A DNA stretch of 64,000 nt from Buttiauxella agrestis ATCC 33320 (GTDB taxonomy: Bacteria; Pseudomonadota; Gammaproteobacteria; Enterobacterales; Enterobacteriaceae), in contig JALKFA010000001.1 of the NCBI GenBank assembly GCA_024169445.1, positions 3,286,001 through 3,350,000 of the forward strand, written 5' to 3'. Below the pieces are notes generated by a model. That model did not search any database. It was not told the origin of the DNA and saw only the letters and a program-made list of their open reading frames with translations. This document shows, in pieces, positions 18,199 through 26,189 of the stretch (within the stretch, counting starts at the first letter, position 1; every line of letters begins with the position of its first letter). Made by a program: the position numbers and the translations under genes.

Positions 18199-19230
18199 TT
18201 AGTTACCCATTTTCACTTCGCTAACCCACTTATTGATCAGCGCTTTGCGCATCTCGGTCGCGCCGTATTTGTCCATGTCATAGTTGATGAGTTTCAGGTC
18301 ATCGAGCTTGAGCGACAGCGGGGAGCTTTCAGCGGTGGTGTTGGTCAGAATTTGGTAGGACTTGCCTTTTTTCCACGACAATTCCTGCGCTTCTTTCGAC
18401 AGCACCCAGTCAACGAACAATTTGGCGTTGTCCATGTTGCGCGCGCCTTTCAGGATGCTGACGCCGCCAATTTCATAGCCGGTGCCTTCGCAGGGGGAAA
18501 TCAGCTCCAGCGGTGCGCCGTTCTCTTTTTCCAGCGAGTAATCATGCAGGAAGCCAATGCCGATAGCGGTTTCACCACGGGCGGCGTTACGTGCCGGAGC
18601 AATGCCGGATTTGGTGTACTGGGAAATATTGCCGTTGAGTTTTTTCAGGTAATCAAACGCCTGATCTTCGCCCCAAAGCTGCGCGAAGGTTGCCAGTGCG
18701 GTGTACGCCGTGCCTGAGCTTTGCGGGTCAGCAACCTGGATTTCGCCTTTATAAATTGGGTTGGTGAGATCTTTCCAGCACTTTGGCACCGGCAGGTTTT
18801 TCTCTTTCAGGCGCTGAGTGTTGACGCCAAAACCGAGAATGCCGATATACACCGCAGAGGAGTAGTTGCCTTTGCGTTTTGCCGGGTCCTGGAACTTCGG
18901 CATGATTTGCGCGAGGTTGGCGGATTTATACGGCTCCAGCAGGTCCATTTCACCCGCCTGAGACTGCGGATCCAGCGTGCCGCCGTACCACACATCGGCC
19001 TGTGGGTTTTTCTTCTCGGCATCCACCTTCGCCAGTGTGCTGCCGGAACCGTTACGGATAAACGAGGTTTTCACATCGTATTTTTCGCCAAACGCTTTGG
19101 TTTCAGTTTCACACATTTCATTGGTGGCGCTGCAATACACCACCAGACGGCCTTTGGCCTGCGCGGCACCGGACAGGGTAGCCAACGCAACACCCGCAGC
19201 AACCAGAGAAGAGAGCACGGTCAGTTTCAT
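18199..19230 (-). CDS. afuA: AfuA-like periplasmic hexose-phosphate binding protein
   Basis: The 343-residue precursor has a Sec signal peptide ending AAQA at residue 25. It starts as a mature protein with KGRLVVYCSATNEMCETE and resembles iron-type binding proteins, but AfuA was shown to bind hexose phosphates. The binding residues I recall, a His-Asp pair and a Glu, are present at His229, Asp230 (GFLHDYSLEK) and Glu253 (GYEIGG) of the precursor. It lies nine bases after a UhpC-like gene, which supports a sugar-phosphate ligand over ferric iron. Confidence 0.85.
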   Translation of the reverse strand: MKLTVLSSLVAAGVALATLSGAAQAKGRLVVYCSATNEMCETETKAFGEKYDVKTSFIRNGSGSTLAKVDAEKKNPQADVWYGGTLDPQSQAGEMDLLEPYKSANLAQIMPKFQDPAKRKGNYSSAVYIGILGFGVNTQRLKEKNLPVPKCWKDLTNPIYKGEIQVADPQSSGTAYTALATFAQLWGEDQAFDYLKKLNGNISQYTKSGIAPARNAARGETAIGIGFLHDYSLEKENGAPLELISPCEGTGYEIGGVSILKGARNMDNAKLFVDWVLSKEAQELSWKKGKSYQILTNTTAESSPLSLKLDDLKLINYDMDKYGATEMRKALINKWVSEVKMGN

Positions 19231-19239
19231 ATTATTATC

Positions 19240-20568
19240 CTAAGTGTCCTGAGGTAAGGTGATTGCCGGGTCCATGGCACCAACACTCCTGTCTTGCGCG
19301 CTGATGCCCGCCATTAACAGGGGCATCAGCAAAAATCCAATCAGTGCGGCAGCCACGGTTAACAGCGCGAACATCCCGGACCAGCCATAACGCTCAATCA
19401 CTTGCGACAGTGGCCATCCCGCCAGTGCCGCGCCTAAATAGGCAAACAAACCTAAGAATCCTGTGACGCTACCCGCAGCCTGCTTATGGCTGCATTCCAC
19501 GGCGGCGAGGCCAATCAGCATCTGCGGGCCAAAGACAAAAAAGCCGATGGAGAAAAAGCACACTGCCAGTAGTGCGTAATGGTGTACGGGCGATAACCAC
19601 AGGGCGGCGACGGAAACAAACAGCCCTAACGCAAACAGTAAAATCATCGGCCCGCGCTGGCCGCGAAACAGCAAATCTGAACCCCATCCGGCAAATAACG
19701 CCCCCAGCAAGCCGCCCATTTCGAACAACATCACCGTGGCGTTGGCGCTGAGTAAATTCACGCCGTGGCTTTCGGAAAGCCAGATATTGCCCCAGTCGTT
19801 AAGCGCGATACGAATCAGGTACACCAGCACGTAACTGACGCCGAGCAGCCAGACCATTGGGTTTTGCAGCACGGTGCTGCGAAACATTTGCCACTGTGGC
19901 AGCGGCGGGCTGAGTTGCTGCTGGCGCATTTCTAGCGGGTCATGTCGCCAGACACCGACCGGTGGTAATCCCATTTCTTGTGGCGTGCCGGTTAAGCTAC
20001 GGCATAGCCAAATCCCGGTGATGATGCCGATACCACCCGAGACAAAAAGCGACGCCTGCCAGCCGAACCACAGCGCCATCAGCGCGGAAATCAGCGGAAC
20101 GGCGGCACCGCCGAGGTTGATGGAAGTATTCCAGCAGCCCCACCAAAAACCGCGTTCGTTGCGCGAATACCAGTGCGTTAGCAATCTGGCGCAGGGCGGC
20201 CATCCCCAACCCTGGAAGAAGCCGTTCAGCGTCCAGATAACCAGCAACATCGGTAAGTTGCTGCCGAAGGCAAAAAGAATGTTCAGTATTCCGGTTGCCA
20301 GCAGGCCCGCGCCCATAAACCAGCGTGCGCCCCGACGGTCGTGCCACAATCCGGCGGCAAATTTCGACAGGCCGTAGGAGAGATAAAACAGCGTACCCAG
20401 CAGGCCGATATCGCTTTTGCTTAACGCCAGGTCGACCTGCATCGCCGGGAGCACAAAGCTGACGCTCTTGCGTGTCAGGTAAAATGCGCCATAGCCCACG
20501 ACCATCGACAGCAGCAAACGTGGACGCCAGTAACGATAATCACGACCGATAGTTTGCTCGGAAATCAT
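19240..20568 (-). CDS. uhpC: UhpC-like MFS hexose-phosphate sensor/transporter
   Basis: The 442-residue product is an organophosphate:phosphate antiporter-family protein with about 12 membrane segments and the family stretch FFQGWGWPPCARLLTHWYSR near residue 117. UhpC proteins sense external glucose-6-phosphate and activate the kinase UhpB. Adjacency to uhpB and afuABC supports a sensor role, though transport cannot be excluded. It starts at 20568 behind GGAGGAA. A palindrome and a near-consensus -10 lie in the 87 bases before it, so it probably begins a separate afu transcript. Confidence 0.82.
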   Translation of the reverse strand: MISEQTIGRDYRYWRPRLLLSMVVGYGAFYLTRKSVSFVLPAMQVDLALSKSDIGLLGTLFYLSYGLSKFAAGLWHDRRGARWFMGAGLLATGILNILFAFGSNLPMLLVIWTLNGFFQGWGWPPCARLLTHWYSRNERGFWWGCWNTSINLGGAAVPLISALMALWFGWQASLFVSGGIGIITGIWLCRSLTGTPQEMGLPPVGVWRHDPLEMRQQQLSPPLPQWQMFRSTVLQNPMVWLLGVSYVLVYLIRIALNDWGNIWLSESHGVNLLSANATVMLFEMGGLLGALFAGWGSDLLFRGQRGPMILLFALGLFVSVAALWLSPVHHYALLAVCFFSIGFFVFGPQMLIGLAAVECSHKQAAGSVTGFLGLFAYLGAALAGWPLSQVIERYGWSGMFALLTVAAALIGFLLMPLLMAGISAQDRSVGAMDPAITLPQDT

Positions 20569-20590
20569 CTGATTCCTCCGGATTGGAATG

Positions 20591-20596
20591 ACTATA
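20591..20596 (-). promoter_or_regulatory. Putative -10 element for uhpC-afuABC
   Basis: Read on the minus strand this is TATAGT, five of six matches to TATAAT. The -35 region 17 bases upstream is ATCCCC, which is poor, so the promoter would depend on an activator. Confidence 0.45.
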
Positions 20597-20636
20597 GAAA
20601 ACGCAGATACAAAGGGGATGAGACAAGGTTTTAGCC

Positions 20637-20657
20637 AACCAGGAATTTTTCCTGGTT
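20637..20657. promoter_or_regulatory. Palindromic operator, candidate UhpA-like site
   Basis: A perfect palindrome, AACCAGGAA-TTT-TTCCTGGTT, overlaps the last bases of uhpB. Its centre is about 63 bases upstream of the start site predicted from the TATAGT element at 20591-20596. UhpA of E. coli is reported to bind near -64 of uhpT, so the spacing fits. A Rho-independent terminator of uhpB is the other reading, but no T-run follows. Confidence 0.55.
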
Positions 20658-22197
20658 ATCCCTGATTTTGTTGAAAAAGTGTGGGCAAGTTAACAATTAC
20701 GCGTGTGCCGGACTGGCTTTCAATCTGCAAATCCCCACCTAACGCGCGAATGCGTTCCGCGATCCCTTGTAATCCCTGGCCGTTATGGGTGTTACCGCTA
20801 AAGCCGATGCCATCGTCTTTGACTTCCAGGCGTACGCCTGCGGGTTGTTGGGTTAAAGAGATCTCAATCAGGCTGGCGTCGGCGTGTTTACAGATATTGT
20901 TGAGTAGTTCCTGCACCAGGCGATAGAGGGTAAAAATCACCGGATCGCTGACGGGCTGGCCGGGTAAATCGTAATGGAAGCGGCAGGTGATACCGCGTTC
21001 GGCAAAGGCGAACTCCTGAATCAAATGATGCAGCGCTTTATCGAGCGAGATTTCGTCCAGCACCGGCGGGCGAAGCTGGCGCAACAGATGGCGAGTCGAG
21101 TGGTGAATGCGTTGGGCAAGCTGGTTGATTTGCTCGGCGGCGAGCACCGTGGCATCGCCGCTGGCGGTGCGTTTTACCAGCATCGACTGGATTTGAATCG
21201 CGGTAATATTCTGGCCAATTTCGTCGTGCAGCTCACGCGCCAGATCTTTGCGCGTGTCTTCTTCGGTATGCACCAGTTGTTCCATTAGCTCGCGCCTGGC
21301 CTGTAATTCCACTTCCAGCCGTTGGCGATAGCGGTGCAGATTATTGGCAAGATGCTGCTGACGGCTTATCGCAATCCCCAGCCCAATGCCCAGCAACGCC
21401 TGAGTGGAAAGAAACAGCTCCATTTCCATCAGCCCGTTAAAGCCGCTGCCTATCTGGCGGGCGATGGTAATCATCATGCTGCCCAACAGTGCGGCAAGTA
21501 CGCCGCCTTGCCAGCCAAATTTGTAGGCCATCACTACGTTTGGCAAAAACACCACAATCAACAACAAGCGTTCGATTTCAGGCGACACCACCATTTGCGC
21601 ACCCACGCCAATGATGAAAAACAGGCTGCACCAGATTAGCAACGAGGTGCGCAGCGGAGGATTGGGCGTTTCTTGCGCCAAAAGGCTTTCGAGGTGTTGC
21701 TGGCGCAGGTATTCATAAATCAGGTAGACAAACGGCGTGAGCACTACGCCGCCGGTAAATGCGGCCAGCAAGGTTTGCGAAGCGCTGCTGGAGAGAAAAG
21801 GGGTTAGCACCAGCGTGTGTAACAACGCATCGCTGGTGATCGCCGCCATCAACAGTGACAAGCGTTGCCAGTAAAGGGTGAAACGGTGCCAGTAATGCTG
21901 GACAAACAGCGCGGGGATCGCACTTAGCAACGGGGAAAGTAGCATCACCGGTTCGGTCATCAACTGCTGTTGCCAAAGCCCGCCAAGCAGGCCGAACACC
22001 GGGAGAAACAACGCAGGCCAGTAGCGGCGATGCAGCAAAATCAGTAACGCCAGATGCACGCCTTGCGGTAACAGTAGCGTGGCTTGCTGGCCGTTATTGG
22101 TGAGGTAGAAACTTATCGTCCAGAGGGCAAGCCAGGTCAGCCCCCAGGCGAAAACAATAAACAGCGATAACAACAGATGACGCCACGAACGAGACAT
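20656..22197 (-). CDS. uhpB: UhpB-like membrane histidine kinase
   Basis: The 513-residue product has a MASE1-type N-terminal half with about eight membrane segments up to residue 280, then a HisKA_3 dimerisation region with RKDLARELHDEIGQN (His324) and a HATPase domain with LVQELLNNICKHADAS, KDDGIGF and GLQGIAERIRALGG. It is the partner of the UhpC-like sensor and phosphorylates the UhpA-like regulator. Its ATG follows the uhpA stop directly, with no gap. Confidence 0.88.
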   Translation of the reverse strand: MSRSWRHLLLSLFIVFAWGLTWLALWTISFYLTNNGQQATLLLPQGVHLALLILLHRRYWPALFLPVFGLLGGLWQQQLMTEPVMLLSPLLSAIPALFVQHYWHRFTLYWQRLSLLMAAITSDALLHTLVLTPFLSSSASQTLLAAFTGGVVLTPFVYLIYEYLRQQHLESLLAQETPNPPLRTSLLIWCSLFFIIGVGAQMVVSPEIERLLLIVVFLPNVVMAYKFGWQGGVLAALLGSMMITIARQIGSGFNGLMEMELFLSTQALLGIGLGIAISRQQHLANNLHRYRQRLEVELQARRELMEQLVHTEEDTRKDLARELHDEIGQNITAIQIQSMLVKRTASGDATVLAAEQINQLAQRIHHSTRHLLRQLRPPVLDEISLDKALHHLIQEFAFAERGITCRFHYDLPGQPVSDPVIFTLYRLVQELLNNICKHADASLIEISLTQQPAGVRLEVKDDGIGFSGNTHNGQGLQGIAERIRALGGDLQIESQSGTRVIVNLPTLFQQNQG

Positions 22198-22827
22198 TTA
22201 GTGCCCGGTTAACAGTTGGTGGTCGAGGGCAAAGTGCACCAGTTCGATGGTGCTTTCGCATTGCAGTTTGCCGAGGATATTGGCGCGATGCACATGCACG
22301 GTTTTGTGGCTGAGATTCAGTTGCTCGGCAATATGCTTGACGCTTTCGCCTTTAATCAGCAAATCGAAAACTTCGTGCTCTCGTGGCGTGAGAACCTCCA
22401 GAACTTTGGCCGGTTGCCCCGCGTGGCGTAACGCGCGTAGCGCATCGGCACATAAATAATGGCCGCCCATACCGACGGTACGCACCGCCTGCACCAGTTC
22501 TTCAGGGCCGCAGCGTTTGGTGAGATAACCGCTTGCTCCGGCATCCAGCGCGCTTTGCACAAACGCAGTGGTGTCGTAAATGCTCAGAATGATGGCGCGA
22601 AACCCAGGGTGATGCTGGCGCAGGCGTTTAAGCAAACTCAAACCATTTTCATCGGGCATGGCGATGTCGAGTACGGCGACATCGGGCTGGCGTTTTATCA
22701 GCGCGGGCCAGGCTTCGGCGGCAGAACTGTACTGCCCGACAATTTCAATATCGCTCTCAAGGCTCAGCAACTGCGCAAAACCGGAGCGCACTACAACGTG
22801 GTCATCAACTAAAGCAACGGCAATCAT
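22198..22827 (-). CDS. uhpA: UhpA-like response regulator
   Basis: This 209-residue NarL/FixJ-type regulator has a receiver domain with phospho-acceptor Asp54 in VAVLDIAMPDENG, the same number as in E. coli UhpA, and a C-terminal LuxR-type helix-turn-helix (LTPREHEVFDLLIKGESVKH). It is the first gene of the uhpA-uhpB-uhpC-afuABC row. Its own promoter would lie in the 204 bases before the REP copy. It is not the K-12 uhpA locus, which drives uhpT; no uhpT is present here. Confidence 0.87.
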   Translation of the reverse strand: MIAVALVDDHVVVRSGFAQLLSLESDIEIVGQYSSAAEAWPALIKRQPDVAVLDIAMPDENGLSLLKRLRQHHPGFRAIILSIYDTTAFVQSALDAGASGYLTKRCGPEELVQAVRTVGMGGHYLCADALRALRHAGQPAKVLEVLTPREHEVFDLLIKGESVKHIAEQLNLSHKTVHVHRANILGKLQCESTIELVHFALDHQLLTGH

Positions 22828-22976
22828 GGTTATGCTCTTCAGGAAGGATCTGGCGCCATCATGCGGACGAATCTATTCAGCGCAACGGCTGTGTTGGGAA
22901 TATGTTACAGCGGTAGCAAAAAAGAGTCCTGCAAATAAACAGGGGTCATTTCAATTGACGTGGGTGATATCGATTA

Positions 22977-23031
22977 TGTCGGATGACGCTCACGCTTATC
23001 CGACCTACGCGCTTTGGTGCGTCATCCACCA
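22977..23031. repeat. REP-like palindromes between uhpA and a LysR gene
   Basis: One full copy, GTCGGATGACGCTCACGCTT, is joined to a partial second arm GCGTCATCCACC. It sits at the 3' end of the LysR gene. Confidence 0.7.
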
Positions 23032-23892
23032 TTATTCACTTAGCGTCAGTAAACTGTGTTTGAAGGCTTCAAGGTCGGCGCTGTTTTCATTTGCATGGCG
23101 TAGCACCAGTCGATAACACGCCCCCGTTTTCACCTGGCTGGCAAACGGCTGCACCAACCGGCCACGCCGCAAATCTTCGGCCACTAGTGTTGCATCGGCA
23201 ATCGCGATACCAAATCCTTGAATCGCGGCGCTGATCGCTAAATCCATGGTGTCGAAGTGTTGATTTTTATTCATAACAGGAGCGATGTCGGTATTTTGCG
23301 CCAGCCACAGTGACCAGTCGGTACGATCGCGTGTGGGATGCAGGAAGGTGTAGCGGCTCAGTATCTCAGCGGTGAGCGGCTCTTCCGGGAGCAACTGTTG
23401 GCTGACTACCGGCGTGAGGCACTCCTCAAACAGCAACGTGCCGTGGTTATCTGTATGCCCGAAAATAATCGCGGCATCATATGACTCGTTTTTGAAATTC
23501 ACGCCATGTTCGACGGTGGTGGTGAGCGCCACCTGGATTTCAGGTGCGGTGCTCTCCAGTTGCACAAGCTTTGGCACCAGCCAGCGCATGGCGCAGGTTG
23601 GGGCTTTCAGGCGGATGACACTGGATTTATGGCAGGCGTTGTTCGCCACACTCAACAAATGCTCAAAGGCGTGCTGCATTTCTGGCAGCAGGGTGTTGCC
23701 TTGCGGGGTTAAATGCAGCCCACGGGCATGGCGGTCAAACAGCGCATAGCCGAGCCATTCTTCGAGTGTGGAGATTTTACGGCTCACAGCGCCCTGCGTC
23801 AGACAAAGCTCTTTTGCGGCGCGAGTCAGATTCAAATGTTTGGCCGTCACCAGAAAAGCATCAACCGTATTCAGAGGGAAATTGCGCCGCAT
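23032..23892 (-). CDS. LysR-type regulator divergent from an aminotransferase gene
   Basis: The 286-residue product resembles GcvA-type LysR regulators, with NLTRAAKELCLTQGAVSRKI as the DNA-binding region and a co-inducer domain with RLKAPTCAMRWLVPKLVQLE. It starts at 23892 and faces the aminotransferase gene across 122 bases that contain a dyad suited to a LysR protein. Control of that gene and the following binding protein is inferred from the arrangement. The effector is unknown. Confidence 0.8.
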   Translation of the reverse strand: MRRNFPLNTVDAFLVTAKHLNLTRAAKELCLTQGAVSRKISTLEEWLGYALFDRHARGLHLTPQGNTLLPEMQHAFEHLLSVANNACHKSSVIRLKAPTCAMRWLVPKLVQLESTAPEIQVALTTTVEHGVNFKNESYDAAIIFGHTDNHGTLLFEECLTPVVSQQLLPEEPLTAEILSRYTFLHPTRDRTDWSLWLAQNTDIAPVMNKNQHFDTMDLAISAAIQGFGIAIADATLVAEDLRRGRLVQPFASQVKTGACYRLVLRHANENSADLEAFKHSLLTLSE

Positions 23893-23915
23893 ATGTGATG
23901 ACTCTCCGTTGAGCT

Positions 23916-23930
23916 ATGAATTTTTTGCAT
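23916..23930. promoter_or_regulatory. Dyad between the LysR and aminotransferase genes
   Basis: ATG-N9-CAT forms a short, A+T-rich dyad about 25 bases upstream of the LysR start. It fits the length of a LysR-type half-site pair but is weak as evidence by itself. Confidence 0.3.
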
Positions 23931-24014
23931 GGCTATTATGACAACAATTCGGTTGTGGTAGCAACCCGTTACAGTTTGAATAGTTATGCAAATCGCGCAT
24001 ATACAGGAGCGGCC

Positions 24015-25184
24015 ATGACCATGCAAACCCCGGTGCAACTTCGTTCAAAATTACCGGATGTTGGAACCACTATTTTTACCGTTATCGGCCAACTGTCGGC
24101 GCAACATAACGCCATCAACCTTTCGCAAGGCGCACCTAATTTTTCACCTGACCCGAAGTTGGTTGCGGGTGTCAGCAAAGCGATGCAGGAAAATCATAAC
24201 CAGTACGCATCGATGACCGGTTTCAGGCCGCTAAAAACGCTGATCGCTGAAAAAGTGGCGGCGCTTTATGGCTCACATTATGACGTTGACGATGAAATTT
24301 TAGTCACCGCCAGCGCCAGCGAAGGGCTTTATTCCGCCATCAGCGGGTTAGTGCATCCGGGTGACGAAGTGATTTACTTTGAACCCTCTTTTGATAGCTA
24401 CGCGCCGATTGTCCGTTTGCAGGGGGCGACACCGGTCGCGCTAAAACTGGCGCTGCCGGATTTCACCGTTGACTGGGATGAAGTCCGCGCGGCAATCACG
24501 CCACGCACGCGTATGATCATTATCAACACGCCGCATAACCCGAGCGGGCAGGTGTTCAACGCCCATGATTTGGAAATGCTGGCGGCGCTGACGCGTAACA
24601 CCGACATCATCATTCTGTCCGATGAAGTCTACGAACACATCGTATTTGATGGTGAACGCCATCACGGCATGGCAACGCACCCGGCACTGGCCGAACGCAG
24701 CGTTATCGTGTCGTCATTTGGTAAAACCTTCCATGTGACCGGCTGGCGCGTGGGGTATTGCCTGGCTCCAGCGGAACTGATGGCAGAAATCTGCAAAGTG
24801 CACCAGTTCCTGATGTTTTCCGCCGACACGCCGATGCAGCATGCGTTTGCTGAATATATGAAAAACCCGGACACTTATTTATCGCTGGCGGCGTTTTATC
24901 AACGTAAGCGCGATTTAATGCAGTCATTATTGGCGGAGTCGCCATTTAAGCTGCTGCCAAGTGCAGGTTCGTTCTTCCTGCTGGCGAAGTTCGATCATTT
25001 CAGCGATGAATCTGACAGTGAAATGGTGAAGCGCCTGATTACTCAATATGGCGTGGCGACGATACCGCTCTCTGCGTTTTATACCGATGGGACAGACAAC
25101 AAGTTGATTCGTTTGTCATTTGCGAAAGATGAAGCTACGTTACGTGCGGGTGCTCAGGCACTTTGCCAGGTTAAGCCACGCTGA
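24015..25184 (+). CDS. YbdL-like PLP-dependent aminotransferase
   Basis: The 389-residue product is a class I/II aminotransferase close to E. coli YbdL, a methionine aminotransferase. The PLP lysine is Lys237 in SSFGKTFHVTGW; other cofactor contacts are in NTPHNPSG and SDEVYEHI. The ATG at 24015 is chosen over an upstream frame start because CAGGAG lies just before it. It is followed after 12 bases by a periplasmic amino-acid binding protein gene, so it probably acts on an imported amino acid. The exact amino donor cannot be read. Confidence 0.82.
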   Translation: MTMQTPVQLRSKLPDVGTTIFTVIGQLSAQHNAINLSQGAPNFSPDPKLVAGVSKAMQENHNQYASMTGFRPLKTLIAEKVAALYGSHYDVDDEILVTASASEGLYSAISGLVHPGDEVIYFEPSFDSYAPIVRLQGATPVALKLALPDFTVDWDEVRAAITPRTRMIIINTPHNPSGQVFNAHDLEMLAALTRNTDIIILSDEVYEHIVFDGERHHGMATHPALAERSVIVSSFGKTFHVTGWRVGYCLAPAELMAEICKVHQFLMFSADTPMQHAFAEYMKNPDTYLSLAAFYQRKRDLMQSLLAESPFKLLPSAGSFFLLAKFDHFSDESDSEMVKRLITQYGVATIPLSAFYTDGTDNKLIRLSFAKDEATLRAGAQALCQVKPR

Positions 25185-25196
25185 TACGAGGTCATA

Positions 25197-25973
25197 ATGA
25201 AAAAAGTTTATGCATTAAGTTTATTGGTTGGGATGTGCGCTTCATTCTCTGCTTTTGCAGCAAGCGAAATGCGTTACGGCGTGGAAGCCGAGTATCCACC
25301 GTTTGAAAGCCGTAACACGGCGGGCGAGCTGGAAGGGTTTGATATCGATTTGGGTAACGCGATTTGTCAAGCGGCAAGCCTGAAATGTTCATGGGTGGAA
25401 ACCTCATTTGACGCCTTGATTCCGGGGCTGATGGCGAAGAAATTCGATGCGATTAACTCGGCGATGAACATCACCGAACAGCGCCGTAAAAGTATCGATT
25501 TTACCCAGCCAATCTACCGTATTCCGTCACAACTGGTGGGCAAAGCCGATAGCGGTATGGAAGCCACGCCAGAAGGGCTGAAGGGTAAAACTATCGGTGT
25601 TCTGCAAGGTTCCATTCAGGAAACTTATGCCAAAGAACACTGGGAAAAACACGGTGTCACGGTTGTGTCCTATAAAGATCAAAATATGGCGTGGGGTGAT
25701 TTGCTCAATGGCCGTATTGATGCGTCGCTGGTGATGTCAGCCGCAGGGCAGGCCGGTTTTCTGAGTAAACCGCAGGGCAAAGGTTTTGGCTTTATCGGCA
25801 AGCCGGTGAGCGACGATACCATTTTGGGCAGCGGTATCGGCTACGGTTTGCGTAAAGGCGACGAAGCAACCAAGAAGCAGCTTGATGCGGCAATCGACAA
25901 AGTGCGTGCTGATGGCACCATCACTACGCTTGCGAAGAAGTATTTCCCGGGTATTGATGTCAGTGTGAAGTAA
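25197..25973 (+). CDS. Periplasmic amino-acid binding protein (ArgT/HisJ family), orphan
   Basis: The 258-residue precursor has a Sec signal peptide ending SAFA, then MRYGVEAEYPPFESRN and GELEGFDIDLGNAICQ, the standard opening of polar amino-acid binding proteins. The fold continues through KFDAINSAMNITEQRRKSID with the conserved arginine for the ligand carboxylate. No permease or ATPase gene is next to it, so it must share a transporter encoded elsewhere. Co-transcription with the aminotransferase gene is likely from the 12-base gap. Confidence 0.85.
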   Translation: MKKVYALSLLVGMCASFSAFAASEMRYGVEAEYPPFESRNTAGELEGFDIDLGNAICQAASLKCSWVETSFDALIPGLMAKKFDAINSAMNITEQRRKSIDFTQPIYRIPSQLVGKADSGMEATPEGLKGKTIGVLQGSIQETYAKEHWEKHGVTVVSYKDQNMAWGDLLNGRIDASLVMSAAGQAGFLSKPQGKGFGFIGKPVSDDTILGSGIGYGLRKGDEATKKQLDAAIDKVRADGTITTLAKKYFPGIDVSVK

Positions 25974-25982
25974 GTTTTTCTT

Positions 25983-26037
25983 TGTAGGGTGGGTAAGCGA
26001 AAGCGTCATCCACCGTTTACGCTTATCCACCCTACAA
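25983..26037. repeat. REP-like palindrome pair
   Basis: An inverted pair of GTAGGGTGGGTAAGCG and CGCTTATCCACCCTAC arms forms a long hairpin just after the binding-protein gene. It probably serves as its transcript end. Confidence 0.75.
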
Positions 26038-26189
26038 ATCACGAAATAATTAGTGATTCGTTGCGTAAAGGTCTGTGTCTCTGATTGGTTTTTCAGTGAT
26101 TTTTGTCTAGAGTGTGCGGTCTAGATTTTGCCGCTGTTCTGCCCCTGGTGGGACCAAACACATCGACAATGAAGGACTATTTTTCAGGC

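Noticed and set aside
18136-18717. 193-codon plus-strand frame opposite afuA and the afuA-afuB gap
   Set aside because: It lies across a coding gene and a hairpin on the other strand and shows no recognisable domain.
14991-19230. Reading the ABC genes as the 2-aminoethylphosphonate importer PhnSTUV or a ferric iron importer
   Set aside because: The fused 692-residue permease, the AfuA ligand residues and the uhpABC-like neighbours favour AfuABC. No phosphonate-breakdown genes are present.
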